A DNA stretch of 64,000 nt from Segatella oris (GCF_900637655.1 NZ_LR134384.1:372001-436000); one strand, 5' to 3'. Shown: positions 25,725 through 35,155, counted from the stretch's first letter. Notes: generated by a model from the sequence alone, not told the origin. Numbers and translations are program-made.

Positions 25725-28025
25725 CCCTTTTCCGGCTCCCTTTCCCTTATACTTGCTCTGCGAAGCATTGAAGTTATAGGTCACGGTAAGGCTTAAACGA
25801 CGCGAAAATTCATAGCCTGACTTACATAGATTGATATGATTTCCGTAGGTGTATGTATTTGAGAAATTAGTCTTCAACAAGTCGTTGACATACAAGTTGA
25901 TGGTCCACGTCTTATGACAGAACTGCTTTATCAGTTGCAAACTAAGGTTAGTGTTCGGTTTTACTAAGTTAACGCCGTAATAACTACTAAAGTTATGATT
26001 CAAATTCACATACACATTGAAGTCATGAGGCAATGAAAAACGATTGCGAAGGGAGAAAGAAACCGTCGGCTTATTCATGTTTTTATCCAATGAATAATCT
26101 TTTGTTTCAAAATGCTGACAGCCAAAGTTCAACTCATACGTAGGCTGATACCACCCAAATTTGGGCGAAGCGGTGAGCGAAGCATAAAGATATTGATAGC
26201 TATCGAAATTGGAATTACTACTTACTCCAATATCCTGTCCGTTGTAAAGTGTAGCTGTCCAGAGCATCTTATCCTTGGTATATTCATATCCAACCTCGGC
26301 ATTCAGCCACGAATAACTACCAGAAAGGCTTACACTTTGCACTCTTTCAGGACGCAGATAAGGGTTTCCTCCTTCATAAAAATAACGGTTATCATACTGC
26401 ATTTCATTACGAAGCCAGTTATAACTTGGGCGAGCTATCTTACAAACATAACTGCCTTGAACTCCCCATTCGCCTTTCTGCCAGGCCAAAGATAACGAAG
26501 GAAACCAATCGGCATAACGCCTACTGGGACCTGATTGATAGATACCTGCTTCATAATAATTAGACTTTACATGCTCATAACGCAAGCCGGCATTGGCTGA
26601 AAAGTTACCAAAAGCAAACTCATATTCGGCAAATCCCGCCGTGTTTCGCTCTTTCACCTCAGTCAAACTATTGCTAACCACCCCACCATCATTGCTATAT
26701 TGGCCAAACGAATAAGTGCTTGTGAGCTCTGTTCCCACATTTAATGTGCCCTTCCATAAAGGGTAAGAGAGGATTAGTTTGCCTGCCCAAAGATGATTCT
26801 TTTGCTCATTATGTGTTGTGATGGTTTGGCTTTGTAGCTGTGAACTGACCTCTTTGCTCTGCTTTCTTCCAGCATCTTTTTTCCACAAGGCCGTCAAGTT
26901 GAGGTCTATTTTCATGTTACCCAACTTTCCCAAATAATAGGCATTGGCTTCATGATTGGGTCCTTCGAGCCCATGAGATGTATAGTCTTGGTCGATATGG
27001 CCTATCAGATTACCGTTCTTTGTGACGTCTTGTGTGGCCTCAAGCGCATATCCTTTGTCATAAAATTCACGTGAAAGCGTGTAACTGCCACCTATAGAAT
27101 TGTCGCTGTCAAAGTCGTAACTGGCCCCCCATTTGCCATAAAGTCCGTTGGTACGTTCTTTATTTCGTATATGCTGTTCAAGCAAAATATGGTCTGTTCC
27201 ATTGATTTCTTCACTGATATATGGGTCTTGTGCGTAGACCGAAGAGTACACATAAGCATCTAAAAAGGTTTCAAACCCACCATGACGATACTTGAGATAG
27301 TCTTCTTGAAAGCCTGAAACATAGGTGTTATACTTGATATTATTGTCGGCACGGAAGCTCAAACCATCACCTTGTGGGCGTTTAGTTTTAATGCGAATCA
27401 CACTTTTCACGGTCGCATCATAACGTGCACCGGGACTCGTGATGACCTCAACCGCCTTGATATCTGTTGACTTCAACTGTTCAAGTTCACTCTTGTTCTG
27501 CACCTTCTTGCTGTTGATATAGATTTCGGGTGTGCCTTTTGAAAACACGTTCACGCTGCCGTCATTGCTTACATCAACGCGAGGCAGCTGACGAAGTACG
27601 TCAGAAGCCGTTCCCACCTGTGCCAAAAGCGTGTTGGCAATGTCGACAGAAAGTCCACCCGCAACAGGCTTAAACTGAGGTCGATTGGCTTTCACCACGA
27701 CTTCTTTCAAGGCATGCACCTGCTCTGTCAGCGTCAACGTGCCCGCATCATCGCCGTCAATCTGCTTGAAAAGCGGGGCATATTCCACAGACGTTAGCTT
27801 CAACAAATAACGTTGTTCCTGGGGAACCTCAATGTGAAACCGCCCATTTTCATCGGTAACAGCACCCTGAACAAAGGTCGAATCAGTTGGGTTTAACACA
27901 ACAACATTAACGAAAGGCAGGGGATGTTGCTGCTCATTGACTACCTTTCCAACAACTGATGATGCTGCAAAAGCACTGACAACAGAAAACCACAGAAGGC
28001 TCGTTGCGAGAAGTTTCTTTTTCAT
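25707..28025 (-). CDS. TonB-receptor-like outer-membrane beta-barrel protein
   Basis: A 772-residue outer-membrane protein. After a signal peptide (MKKKLLATSLLWFSVVSAFA) comes a carboxypeptidase-D-regulatory-like domain (about 22-110; GKVVNEQQHPLPFVNVVVLNP, VTDENGRFHIEVP), a plug-like region (130-220; ASDVLRQLPRVDVSNDGSVNVF, VITSPGARYDATVKSVIRI), then a long barrel rich in aromatic strands. It belongs to the Bacteroidales outer-membrane beta-barrel family without a SusD partner, so a glycan role is not implied; peptide, metal or siderophore transport are alternatives. The last residues (KGKGAGKGERGRL) run past the usual barrel end into the hairpin sequence. It is a single-gene unit. Confidence 0.85.
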   Translation of the reverse strand: MKKKLLATSLLWFSVVSAFAASSVVGKVVNEQQHPLPFVNVVVLNPTDSTFVQGAVTDENGRFHIEVPQEQRYLLKLTSVEYAPLFKQIDGDDAGTLTLTEQVHALKEVVVKANRPQFKPVAGGLSVDIANTLLAQVGTASDVLRQLPRVDVSNDGSVNVFSKGTPEIYINSKKVQNKSELEQLKSTDIKAVEVITSPGARYDATVKSVIRIKTKRPQGDGLSFRADNNIKYNTYVSGFQEDYLKYRHGGFETFLDAYVYSSVYAQDPYISEEINGTDHILLEQHIRNKERTNGLYGKWGASYDFDSDNSIGGSYTLSREFYDKGYALEATQDVTKNGNLIGHIDQDYTSHGLEGPNHEANAYYLGKLGNMKIDLNLTALWKKDAGRKQSKEVSSQLQSQTITTHNEQKNHLWAGKLILSYPLWKGTLNVGTELTSTYSFGQYSNDGGVVSNSLTEVKERNTAGFAEYEFAFGNFSANAGLRYEHVKSNYYEAGIYQSGPSRRYADWFPSLSLAWQKGEWGVQGSYVCKIARPSYNWLRNEMQYDNRYFYEGGNPYLRPERVQSVSLSGSYSWLNAEVGYEYTKDKMLWTATLYNGQDIGVSSNSNFDSYQYLYASLTASPKFGWYQPTYELNFGCQHFETKDYSLDKNMNKPTVSFSLRNRFSLPHDFNVYVNLNHNFSSYYGVNLVKPNTNLSLQLIKQFCHKTWTINLYVNDLLKTNFSNTYTYGNHINLCKSGYEFSRRLSLTVTYNFNASQSKYKGKGAGKGERGRL

Positions 28026-28238
28026 TCGATTAGTATTTACTTTATCATGAGACGTTCAAACTCTTCAAAAATTGCATCGCCTCTTATTTTTTTTCATATA
28101 TACTCCTTATACGTTGTAATGCTGTTATTGTGACATCATGATGCAAAAAAAATAGAGATACAACAAATTTTCTTTGTTATACCTCTATGATTCAAGTGCT
28201 ATCAGCCTTTCAGACAATGCACTATCGCTGGTAAAATA

Positions 28239-28658
28239 TTAATTCTCGTGAATCTTTACGACCAAATCGAGCTTATTGATGCTCTCTTGTGTCTTGTCAA
28301 TCTTCTTTTGCAGTCTTTTCAATTTCTTTTGACTCTTAGCCAACTTCTTGTTTATTTTCTTTGCCTCCTTAAGCTTCTTAATCGTTGCTTTAGCATCTTT
28401 CACGGTGCTTGATGCATCAGAAGTGCTGAAGTCTGTGGTTACAGAATTAGCTGTTGCATTAGCCTCTGCAGCTTCTTTTGTTAGTTTATCGTAGTCAGCC
28501 TTTTCCTTTTCAAAGTCTATTTGCAGCTCTTTCAACTTAGCATTAAGCATCAAAACTTTCTTCTCTTGTTTCAAATCTTTCACCACCCCCCCTGTTTGTG
28601 TGACAGTGGAGCAAGCAGTTAACACTACTGTACAGATAATTAATAATCTTTTCATCAT
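28239..28658 (-). CDS. Coiled-coil lipoprotein of unknown function
   Basis: A 139-residue predicted lipoprotein. MMKRLLIICTVVLTACS gives a signal peptide with a lipobox Cys. Two Lys/Glu-rich helical stretches (about 28-65 and 88-130, for example KLKEAKKINKKLAKSQKKL) flank a Ser/Thr/Ala-rich linker (NATANSVTTDFSTSDASSTV), suggesting a helical hairpin or coiled coil anchored in a membrane. The frame is open to 28685, but that codon overlaps the predicted promoter, so the start at 28658 (or 28655) is chosen. I do not recognise a family. Confidence 0.75.
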   Translation of the reverse strand: MMKRLLIICTVVLTACSTVTQTGGVVKDLKQEKKVLMLNAKLKELQIDFEKEKADYDKLTKEAAEANATANSVTTDFSTSDASSTVKDAKATIKKLKEAKKINKKLAKSQKKLKRLQKKIDKTQESINKLDLVVKIHEN

Positions 28659-28682
28659 ACAATCTTTTAGATATTTATGGTG

Positions 28683-28690
28683 CAAATATA
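28683..28690 (-). promoter_or_regulatory. -7 box (TATATTTG) of the coiled-coil lipoprotein gene
   Basis: TATATTTG on the minus strand, 24 bp upstream of the ATG at 28658. It overlaps the longer frame's ATG at 28685 and so rules that start out. Confidence 0.65.
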
Positions 28691-28964
28691 GAAAGAAATA
28701 ACATATCCTACAAACATTTTTGATATAAAAATTAAATAAAAGAAAAGAAATTTCACCTTGTTTCCACTTAAGAAAAGGGAAATATGTTAATTTTAATCAT
28801 GAATATTTACAACAGCAATGAAATGCCTGAAGAATTTGAAACAAAGACAAACTCCAAGCCAAATGCAAGCCAAAATTCATGAGTTTGCAATGCAATGACA
28901 ATCAACAAGTTACAAAAGAAGCAGCAAAACAAGCAATGAAATGCCATTGAAAAGCAGTGTGACT

Positions 28965-29059
28965 TGCGTCAGATTACAACGCATTCTGACTTAAATCACA
29001 GCATGGTTTGAGTCAAATAGCAACGTAACATGAATGGAGTTACATGCCAAAGAGACGGA
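28965..29059. repeat. 22-bp-period array of TGnnnCA dyads, locus 2
   Basis: GCGTCA, GACTTA, GAGTCA, GAATGG and GACGGA start at 28966, 28988, 29010, 29032 and 29054, each 22 bp apart; the last two are degenerate. It fills part of the 498-bp gene-free stretch 28691-29187, and the 35-nt bipartite motif follows it. Confidence 0.7.
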
Positions 29060-29115
29060 AACGAAAGCGTTGAAGTCATGAAATGGCTTTGCACAAGCGC
29101 TGAAAACGCATTTTT

Positions 29116-29150
29116 ATTTCTATTTGACTGCGTTCTGAAGTGTTAAAAAC
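29116..29150 (+). repeat. 35-nt bipartite motif, copy 2
   Basis: ATTTCTATTTG, 14 nt, TGTTAAAAAC, identical in both words and spacing to the copies at 19367-19401 and 42574-42608. It lies about 57 bp beyond the 22-bp array, an arrangement seen also at locus 42.4-42.6 kb. Confidence 0.75.
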
Positions 29151-29187
29151 AGAAAAGAAATTAAACAAAAAGCATGAGGCCAAAGAC

Positions 29188-29469
29188 CTAATTATGCCAA
29201 CTCTGTCCTAACAAGAAGATGAACGTAGCTAATGCAACGACAACATTAACTATCATAGCAAATACAAACATCAACCAGCCGGCAAGCTTTCCATTCGCTA
29301 CACCAAAGTTAAAAGAACATATAGCTATCACGATTATTCCCACAATAAAAAGAAACTGAATAAGAAACTCTTCAGACGTAGAAGTAAGCCCAAAATAAGC
29401 TGGAAACAACTGAAAAACAAACCACCCTAACAAATAAACTATCCATTGATACTTTATGATTTTTTCCAT
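29188..29469 (-). CDS. Small three-helix membrane protein of unknown function
   Basis: A 93-residue hydrophobic protein with three predicted membrane segments (YQWIVYLLGWFVFQLFPAYF; FLIQFLFIVGIIVIAICSF; GWLMFVFAMIVNVVVALATF) and little else. The ATG at 29469 (MEKIIKYQW) is preferred over the one at 29478 three codons upstream. No family recognised and no obvious operon partner; lptB lies 145 nt further along on the same strand but upstream in transcription. Confidence 0.6.
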   Translation of the reverse strand: MEKIIKYQWIVYLLGWFVFQLFPAYFGLTSTSEEFLIQFLFIVGIIVIAICSFNFGVANGKLAGWLMFVFAMIVNVVVALATFIFLLGQSWHN

Positions 29470-29614
29470 AATATACATGTATTAGTGAAATATAATTCTA
29501 TGAACCAGCTTGCAATAGGCCTATTATACACATGGGATTACTTACGAGCAATGCTGAATTTTCTTTCATAGGGTTCAGCCTTTCCCATTTTGTTTTGTTT
29601 CCTCCTCTACTCCT

Positions 29615-30394
29615 TCACCTCTCGTAAGCCTCGTCTTCTTCATTGGGTTTGAACTTTCTGTAGACGAAGTTCTCGCTCAGATAGTTCTTGCGTACTACGG
29701 GATTGGCTGCCAACTCCTCGGAAGTGCCATGGAAAAGAATGCGACCTTCGAACAAGAGATAAGCGCGGTCGGTGATGGATAGCGTTTCCTGCACGTTGTG
29801 ATCGGTAATGAGAATGCCGATATTACGATATTTCAAGCGCCACACAATGTGCTGAATATCCTCCACAGCAATAGGGTCTACGCCCGCAAAAGGCTCGTCG
29901 AGCATGATGAATTTGGGGTCGATGGCCAGGCAACGTGCTATCTCCGTACGGCGGCGTTCGCCTCCCGAAAGCTGGTCGCCCTTGTTCTTTCGCACCTTGT
30001 TCAGACGGAACTCACTGATGAGACTCTCCAATTTCTCGAGCTGTTGGGCATGCGAAAGCTTCGTCATTTCAAGCACTGCCATGATGTTATCCTCAACACT
30101 CAGCTTGCGAAACACGCTGGCTTCCTGTGGAAGATAACCTATACCAGCCCGCGCCCGCTTGTAAACGGGGTAGTTGGTAATCTCTTCATCGTCGAGATAA
30201 ACATGGCCTTCGTTGGGTACAACGTTACCCGTTGTCATATAGAAAGACGTAGTTTTGCCCGCACCATTAGGCCCGAGAAGTCCTACAATCTCACCTTGCT
30301 TGACGTTGATGCTTACCCCATTGGCCACCGTTCGTTTGCCATAGCGTTTCACAAGGCCTTCTGTTCGGAGCGTTGTCAGATGTGTTTCGTCCAT
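29615..30394 (-). CDS. lptB: Lipopolysaccharide export ABC transporter ATPase LptB
   Basis: A 259-residue cytoplasmic ATPase that powers LPS extraction by LptFG. Walker [14 protein letters not shown], signature [16 protein letters not shown], Walker [16 protein letters not shown] and the LptB-typical [24 protein letters not shown] are present. The frame is open to 30406, but the -7 box at 30414-30421 puts transcription start at about 30408-30410, so ATG 30394 ([14 protein letters not shown]) is preferred; the other would be nearly leaderless. It is transcribed away from the MlaE/MlaF-type pair. Confidence 0.95.
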   Translation of the reverse strand: MDETHLTTLRTEGLVKRYGKRTVANGVSINVKQGEIVGLLGPNGAGKTTSFYMTTGNVVPNEGHVYLDDEEITNYPVYKRARAGIGYLPQEASVFRKLSVEDNIMAVLEMTKLSHAQQLEKLESLISEFRLNKVRKNKGDQLSGGERRRTEIARCLAIDPKFIMLDEPFAGVDPIAVEDIQHIVWRLKYRNIGILITDHNVQETLSITDRAYLLFEGRILFHGTSEELAANPVVRKNYLSENFVYRKFKPNEEDEAYER

Positions 30395-30413
30395 ATTTTC
30401 TTTCATTTTGATG

Positions 30414-30421
30414 CAAAGTTA
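30414..30421 (-). promoter_or_regulatory. -7 box (TAACTTTG) of lptB
   Basis: TAACTTTG on the minus strand, 20 bp from ATG 30394. Together with the plus-strand box at 30497 it makes a compact divergent promoter region. Confidence 0.65.
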
Positions 30422-30496
30422 GTTGAAATCAAGAGGATAACAAAATAAAAAATCAAAAACTATAAGGTTTATAGCAGTTTTTCAGAGGAATTTGGT

Positions 30497-30504
30497 TACT
30501 TTTG
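30497..30504 (+). promoter_or_regulatory. -7 box (TACTTTTG) of the MlaE/MlaF-type operon
   Basis: TACTTTTG matches TAnnTTTG. Transcription would start near 30508-30511, which excludes an upstream in-frame start at 30502 and supports ATG 30532. Confidence 0.6.
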
Positions 30505-30531
30505 CAACAAATAAGAATAAGGATAATCATC

Positions 30532-31290
30532 ATGTTTATTTTCAAGCTGTTCTATAAATACCTCACCACTTTCGGGAGCTATCTGCTGCTGATGGGACGG
30601 TCGCTTGCCGTGCCGGAAAGGATGAGAATGTTTTTCAAACGCTATGTCAAGGAGATGTCACAACTTGGTGTCGACTCCATCGGTATTGTGCTTTTGATTT
30701 CATTTTTCATTGGTGCAGTGATCTGCATCCAGATGAAAGTCAACATTCAAAGCCCCTGGATGCCCCGTTGGGTGTCGGGATATACAACGCGTGAGATTAT
30801 GCTGTTGGAGTTCTCGAGCAGTATCATGTGTTTGATTTTGGCAGGAAAAGTGGGGTCGAACATCGCTTCAGAATTGGGAACAATGCGCGTAACGCAGCAG
30901 ATTGACGCCCTCGATATCATGGGAGTGAACTCTGCAAACTATCTGATTTTGCCTAAAATATTGGGGTTGGTAACGATGATGCCGTTCTTGGTTGTATTCA
31001 GTTCGGCCCTCGGAATCCTTGGAGCTTACAGCACAGCTTACATCGGACACATGCTGTCTCCTGATGATTTGACCCTCGGCATACAGCATTCTTTCAACGC
31101 ATGGTTTATCTGGATGAGTATCATTAAGAGCATGTTCTTTGCCTTTGTCATTGCCAGTGTGTCGTCATTCTTCGGCTATACGGTCGAAGGAGGCTCTGTA
31201 GAAGTGGGTAAGGCGAGTACAGATGCCGTAGTTTCCAGCAGCGTTTTGATTTTGTTCTCAGATGTATTCCTAACCCAGTTACTGTCATGA
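30532..31290 (+). CDS. mlaE: MlaE-family ABC transporter permease
   Basis: A 252-residue membrane permease of the MlaE (DUF140) family, which works with MCE proteins in phospholipid movement between membranes. Typical phrases are SFFIGAVICIQMKVNI, LILAGKVGSNIASELGTMRVTQQIDALDIMGVN and YLILPKILGL, with about five membrane helices. Its stop overlaps the start of the ATPase gene by 4 nt (ATGA). No MCE-domain (MlaD) gene follows, so the substrate-binding partner must be elsewhere. Confidence 0.92.
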   Translation: MFIFKLFYKYLTTFGSYLLLMGRSLAVPERMRMFFKRYVKEMSQLGVDSIGIVLLISFFIGAVICIQMKVNIQSPWMPRWVSGYTTREIMLLEFSSSIMCLILAGKVGSNIASELGTMRVTQQIDALDIMGVNSANYLILPKILGLVTMMPFLVVFSSALGILGAYSTAYIGHMLSPDDLTLGIQHSFNAWFIWMSIIKSMFFAFVIASVSSFFGYTVEGGSVEVGKASTDAVVSSSVLILFSDVFLTQLLS

Positions 31291-32084
31291 TAGAAGTTAA
31301 GCACCTATATAAATCGTTCGGAGATAAAGAGGTATTGAAGGATATCAATGCCGTTTTTGAAGACGGGAAGACCAATCTTATTATCGGACAGAGCGGTAGT
31401 GGAAAGACGGTTCTCATCAAGAACCTCGTCGGACTGCTTGAACCTACGAGTGGAGAAGTGCTCTATGACAACCGCAACTTCGTCACAATGTCGAAGAAAG
31501 AGAAAGTGTTGATGCGGCGGGAAATGGGTATGATTTTCCAAAGTGCAGCGCTTTTCGACTCTCTCTCAGTATTGGAGAACGTGATGTTCCCCTTGGATAT
31601 GTTCTCAACAATGAACTATCGGGAGCGCGTGAAGCGTGCACAGGAATGCTTGGACCGCGTGAATTTGATAGATGCTCAGCAGAAGTTTCCTGATGAAATA
31701 TCGGGAGGTATGCAGAAACGTGTGGCCATAGCGCGGGCCATCGTACTCAATCCGAAGTATCTTTTCTGTGATGAGCCGAACTCGGGGCTTGATCCTAAGA
31801 CGTCATTGGTTATTGATGAACTGCTTTCGGGCATCACTAAAGAATTCAATATCACGACTATCATCAACACACACGACATGAACTCGGTGATGGGAATTGG
31901 CGAAAACATCATGTTTATCTATCATGGACGCAAGGAATGGCAGGGCAACAAGAATGAAATCATGAGTTCCACAAACAAGAAACTCAATGACCTTGTCTTT
32001 GCAAGTGACCTGTTCAGGAAAGTGAAAGAGGTGGAAACGGAAGGTCACAACACGCACAACGTCGAAAAGAGAGAAGCGAAATAG
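31287..32084 (+). CDS. mlaF: MlaF-type ABC transporter ATPase
   Basis: A 265-residue ATPase paired with the MlaE permease. Walker A GQSGSGKTVLIKNL, signature ISGGMQKRVAIARAI, Walker B LFCDEPNSGLDPKT and H-loop NTHDMNS are present. A C-terminal tail of about 20 polar residues (VEKREAK at the end) follows the domain. The 4-nt overlap with the permease gene indicates translational coupling. Confidence 0.92.
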   Translation: MIEVKHLYKSFGDKEVLKDINAVFEDGKTNLIIGQSGSGKTVLIKNLVGLLEPTSGEVLYDNRNFVTMSKKEKVLMRREMGMIFQSAALFDSLSVLENVMFPLDMFSTMNYRERVKRAQECLDRVNLIDAQQKFPDEISGGMQKRVAIARAIVLNPKYLFCDEPNSGLDPKTSLVIDELLSGITKEFNITTIINTHDMNSVMGIGENIMFIYHGRKEWQGNKNEIMSSTNKKLNDLVFASDLFRKVKEVETEGHNTHNVEKREAK

Positions 32085-32251
32085 AAAGTATCTCTACCCA
32101 ATTCTTCCCTAAAGAATGAGGGATATAAAATGCAGATAAACTTTAAGCTTTATCCTTTTACCATGCTAAGAATCTGTAGTGGCTTATCCGATAAAGTCAA
32201 TTATCCTATTTATAATTACGTTTTTCTTCAGAAGTTCTATTCGTAAAACAT

Positions 32252-32298
32252 ACGACTCCCCTCTCCTTGGAGAGGAGTTGGAGGTGAGGCTTCACCTC
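32252..32298. repeat. GC-rich repeat and hairpin covering the lipoprotein stop
   Basis: ACTCCCCTCTCCTTGGAGAG and following GGAGGTGAGG belong to the same family as the repeats at 19144-19220, in opposite orientation. Next to it GAGGTGA-GGCT-TCACCTC (32281-32298) is a 7-bp hairpin whose right arm contains the minus-strand stop codon (32292-32294) of the lipoprotein gene. Confidence 0.6.
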
Positions 32299-32684
32299 AT
32301 ATACCACACTCCCCCACGCTCAACCATTGGCACTATCACCTGTTCCTTGGTCTTATCTCCATAGGAAAACATCAGGAAAGCATTGCCGGTGTGGTGCAAG
32401 GTATCAATAGTGGCACTGCGGACAGTGATTTCTTTGATGCCCTGATGTTCTTTGTTCTGCTGTGCAATAAACATCTTTGCATTGTCAATCAACTGTTCAC
32501 GATAGGAAGAAGGGATGCTGTCAGGGCGAAAAGAGCCATCGACAAAGGCCGCATAATCATCATGAAGCAGATAATCATAATAGATTTTGGCCGTCTTTCC
32601 AACAATCTCTGCGGCATCTTTTTCCTGCTTCTTACAACCGAAAAGCAAGCATGAGAAACATAAAAAAAACAGGACTTTCTTCAT
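32292..32684 (-). CDS. Small lipoprotein, DUF4878/NTF2-like
   Basis: A 130-residue predicted lipoprotein. MKKVLFFLCFSCLLFGCKKQE gives the signal peptide and lipobox Cys. The mature part starts with an alpha-helix carrying AAEIVGKTAKIYYDYLLHDDYAAFVDG, then IPSSYREQLIDNAKMFIAQQ and beta strands ending in VPMVERGGVWYMR, a pattern like NTF2-fold DUF4878 proteins. The frame continues upstream to 32786 inside the end of der, but the Met before the signal peptide is the sensible start, and the der terminator lies just upstream. The last codons are embedded in the repeat and hairpin at its 3' end. Confidence 0.75.
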   Translation of the reverse strand: MKKVLFFLCFSCLLFGCKKQEKDAAEIVGKTAKIYYDYLLHDDYAAFVDGSFRPDSIPSSYREQLIDNAKMFIAQQNKEHQGIKEITVRSATIDTLHHTGNAFLMFSYGDKTKEQVIVPMVERGGVWYMR

Positions 32685-32693
32685 AGAACCTAT

Positions 32694-32730
32694 AAAAAAG
32701 CCTCCTTCCCTGCACGCGGAAGGAAGGAGG
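32694..32730 (-). terminator. Intrinsic terminator after der
   Basis: On the minus strand CCTCCTTCC, a 12-nt loop and GGAAGGAGG form a 9-bp stem, followed after one base by six T. It lies between the der stop (32738) and the lipoprotein start (32684), so the latter would need its own promoter or read-through. Confidence 0.88.
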
Positions 32731-32737
32731 AAACTAT

Positions 32738-34051
32738 TTATTTCTGACGGATAAACACATTGATAGGACAACCATGCATGCTCCAATTCTCGCGTATCTT
32801 ATTCTCCAAGAAGCGGCGATAGTTCTCCTTTACATACTGTGGCAGGTTGGCATAGAACACAAACGAGGGTATCTGGGTGTTCGGAAGCTGTGTACAATAC
32901 TTGATTTTGATGTATTTTCCTTTCACACTCTGTGGTGGATAAGCCTCGATAATCGGCAACATTACCTCGTTAAGCTTAGAAGTTCCCACGTGCGTTTTAC
33001 GGTTCAGATAAACCTGTTTGGCCGTTTCGAGCACACGGAAGATGCGTTGTTTGGTCAAAGCTGAAGCGAAAATAATGGGGAAGTCAACGAAAGGTGCCAT
33101 GCGATTGCGTATGGCTGCCTCGAAAGTATCTATCACTTTCTGCGACTTCTCCTCTACTAAATCCCACTTGTTTACCACGACAACAAGACTCTTGTTGTTC
33201 TTCTGAATGAGCTGGAAGATATTCATATCCTGCGCTTCAACACCGCGGGTAGCATCCAACATGAGTATACATACATCGCTATTTTCAATGGCTCGGATAG
33301 AACGCATCACGCTATAAAACTCCAAGTCCTCGCTAACCTTGTTCTTACGACGTATACCTGCGGTATCAACAAGATAGAAATCGAAACCGAACTTGTCGAA
33401 CCTTGTGTAGATACTGTCACGCGTTGTGCCTGCAATCTCGGTCACAATGTTGCGGTCTTCACCAATGAAAGCATTGATGATACTGCTCTTTCCTGCATTC
33501 GGACGACCCACAACGGCAAAGCGAGGGATTTCATCTTCAATGGTTTCCGGGTTTTCCTGTGGCAGCTTGTCAACGATCATATCGAGCAAATCGCCTGTAC
33601 CTCCACCGGTTGCAGCACTGATACACTGCGGTTCGCCGATGCCCAATTTATAGAATTCGGCTGCCTCGTAGTATTCACTGCTATTGTCAACCTTGTTAGC
33701 AACAAGGATAACAGGCAGCTTTGCACGGCGAAGAATTGTGGCAACATCCTCATCCCAGTCGGTAACCCCCGTGGTAACATCGACAAGGAAGAGCACCAAA
33801 TCGGCCTCTTCTGTGGCAACAAGCACCTGACGGCGTATTGCATCTTCAAATATATCATCGGATTTTACGACCCAACCGCCTGTATCTACAACTGAAAACT
33901 CCTTTGCATTCCATGAGCATTTGCCATACTGACGGTCGCGAGTTGTGCCTGCCGTGTCGCTGACAATGGCGCGACGAGATTGCGTCAAGCGGTTAAAAAG
34001 CGTAGACTTACCTACATTCGGGCGGCCTACAATAGCTACTAAATTTGCCAT
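32738..34051 (-). CDS. der: Ribosome-associated GTPase Der (EngA)
   Basis: A 437-residue double GTPase for 50S ribosome assembly. The first G domain has [19 protein letters not shown] and NKVD, the second has [22 protein letters not shown] and NKWD, and a KH-like C-terminal domain follows ([21 protein letters not shown]). Complete and of normal length. Upstream on the same strand lies era. Confidence 0.98.
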   Translation of the reverse strand: MANLVAIVGRPNVGKSTLFNRLTQSRRAIVSDTAGTTRDRQYGKCSWNAKEFSVVDTGGWVVKSDDIFEDAIRRQVLVATEEADLVLFLVDVTTGVTDWDEDVATILRRAKLPVILVANKVDNSSEYYEAAEFYKLGIGEPQCISAATGGGTGDLLDMIVDKLPQENPETIEDEIPRFAVVGRPNAGKSSIINAFIGEDRNIVTEIAGTTRDSIYTRFDKFGFDFYLVDTAGIRRKNKVSEDLEFYSVMRSIRAIENSDVCILMLDATRGVEAQDMNIFQLIQKNNKSLVVVVNKWDLVEEKSQKVIDTFEAAIRNRMAPFVDFPIIFASALTKQRIFRVLETAKQVYLNRKTHVGTSKLNEVMLPIIEAYPPQSVKGKYIKIKYCTQLPNTQIPSFVFYANLPQYVKENYRRFLENKIRENWSMHGCPINVFIRQK

Positions 34052-34160
34052 ACTGTTTGTTTAATTTCTGAAGTTATACATTCTTCGGCCCTCCTTTTGA
34101 CGGAGAGTATGCCCTCTTTCTATTCAGGGCCAAATATTTTTCCTTATTTTCTGTTCTTTC

Positions 34161-34194
34161 AAACAAGCTTTTTTGCCAACTCTCAAGCTTGTTT
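34161..34194 (-). other. 10-bp-stem hairpin between era and der
   Basis: AAACAAGCTT (34161-34170) and AAGCTTGTTT (34185-34194) are a perfect 10-bp inverted repeat with a 14-nt loop. It follows the era stop by about 47 nt on the minus strand without a T-run, so terminator activity is uncertain. Confidence 0.45.
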
Positions 34195-34240
34195 CCCTCC
34201 CTTTAGGAATGTTGAAGCAGGTTATAAGAGAGGTTCTCTT

Positions 34241-35122
34241 TTACTCCGGATTATATCCAAAGCTATCTAATTCCCGTTGTGATGAGCGCCAGTCTTTGTC
34301 CACTTTGACGAACGTTTCGAGGAAAATCTTCTTGCCAAAGAACTTTTCCAAAGCCTTACGTGCCTCCGAACTAACTTTCTTCAAGGCTATACCTTGATGA
34401 CCGATGATAATTCCTTTCTGGCTATCGCGCTCCACATAAATCACCGCATTGATATGAATGACAGAGTCGTTTTCCTTAAATCGCTCCACACGTACCTCTA
34501 CACTATAAGGTATTTCCTTATCATAATAGAGCAAAATCTTCTCGCGAATGATCTCACTTACAAAGAACTTAGCCGGCTTATCAGTAAGCTGGTCCTTATC
34601 GAAATACGCAGGTGACTCGGGAAGAAGCTCCTTAATACGTTTCAAGAGCATATCAACACCAAACTTATTCTTGGCAGAAAGAGGCAAAATCTCTGCGTTG
34701 GGAAGCAGCGAGTGCCATTTCGTTACAATGTCACCAAGCGTTTTTTGGTCGCTCTCATCAATCTTATTCACTAAGAGAAGCACAGGAATCTTCATCTTCT
34801 TGACCTTATCAAGGAAGTCCATATTCTTCTCCGGGTTCTCTACAACATCAGTAACATAAAGCAGAATATCGGCATCTGTGAGTGCAGATTCCGAGAAAGC
34901 AAGCATCATCTCCTGCATTTTGTAGTTGGGTTTCAACACTCCCGGCGTATCAGAAAACACGATCTGGCAGTCGTCTGTATTGACAATTCCCATGATACGA
35001 TGACGCGTTGTCTGCGCCTTGAACGTAGCAATACTGATGCGTTCGCCGACGAGTTGGTTCATCAGCGTACTCTTTCCAACATTCGGATTGCCTACAATGT
35101 TTACGAAACCTGCCTTATGCAT
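34241..35122 (-). CDS. era: GTPase Era
   Basis: A 293-residue GTPase for 16S rRNA maturation and 30S assembly. G1 is [15 protein letters not shown]3 DTPGVLKP and G4 NKID, and the C-terminal KH domain shows HINAVIYVERDSQKGIIIGHQGIALKKV. Normal length. A terminator separates it from fabH upstream. Confidence 0.98.
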   Translation of the reverse strand: MHKAGFVNIVGNPNVGKSTLMNQLVGERISIATFKAQTTRHRIMGIVNTDDCQIVFSDTPGVLKPNYKMQEMMLAFSESALTDADILLYVTDVVENPEKNMDFLDKVKKMKIPVLLLVNKIDESDQKTLGDIVTKWHSLLPNAEILPLSAKNKFGVDMLLKRIKELLPESPAYFDKDQLTDKPAKFFVSEIIREKILLYYDKEIPYSVEVRVERFKENDSVIHINAVIYVERDSQKGIIIGHQGIALKKVSSEARKALEKFFGKKIFLETFVKVDKDWRSSQRELDSFGYNPE

Positions 35123-35155
35123 AATGTCATTCTGTTATTGATTGTTTCAAACAGA

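Noticed and set aside
25567..25779. 70-residue plus-strand frame between tig and the barrel gene
   Set aside because: Low-complexity, overlaps the 3' end of the barrel gene and its hairpin; no start or family support.
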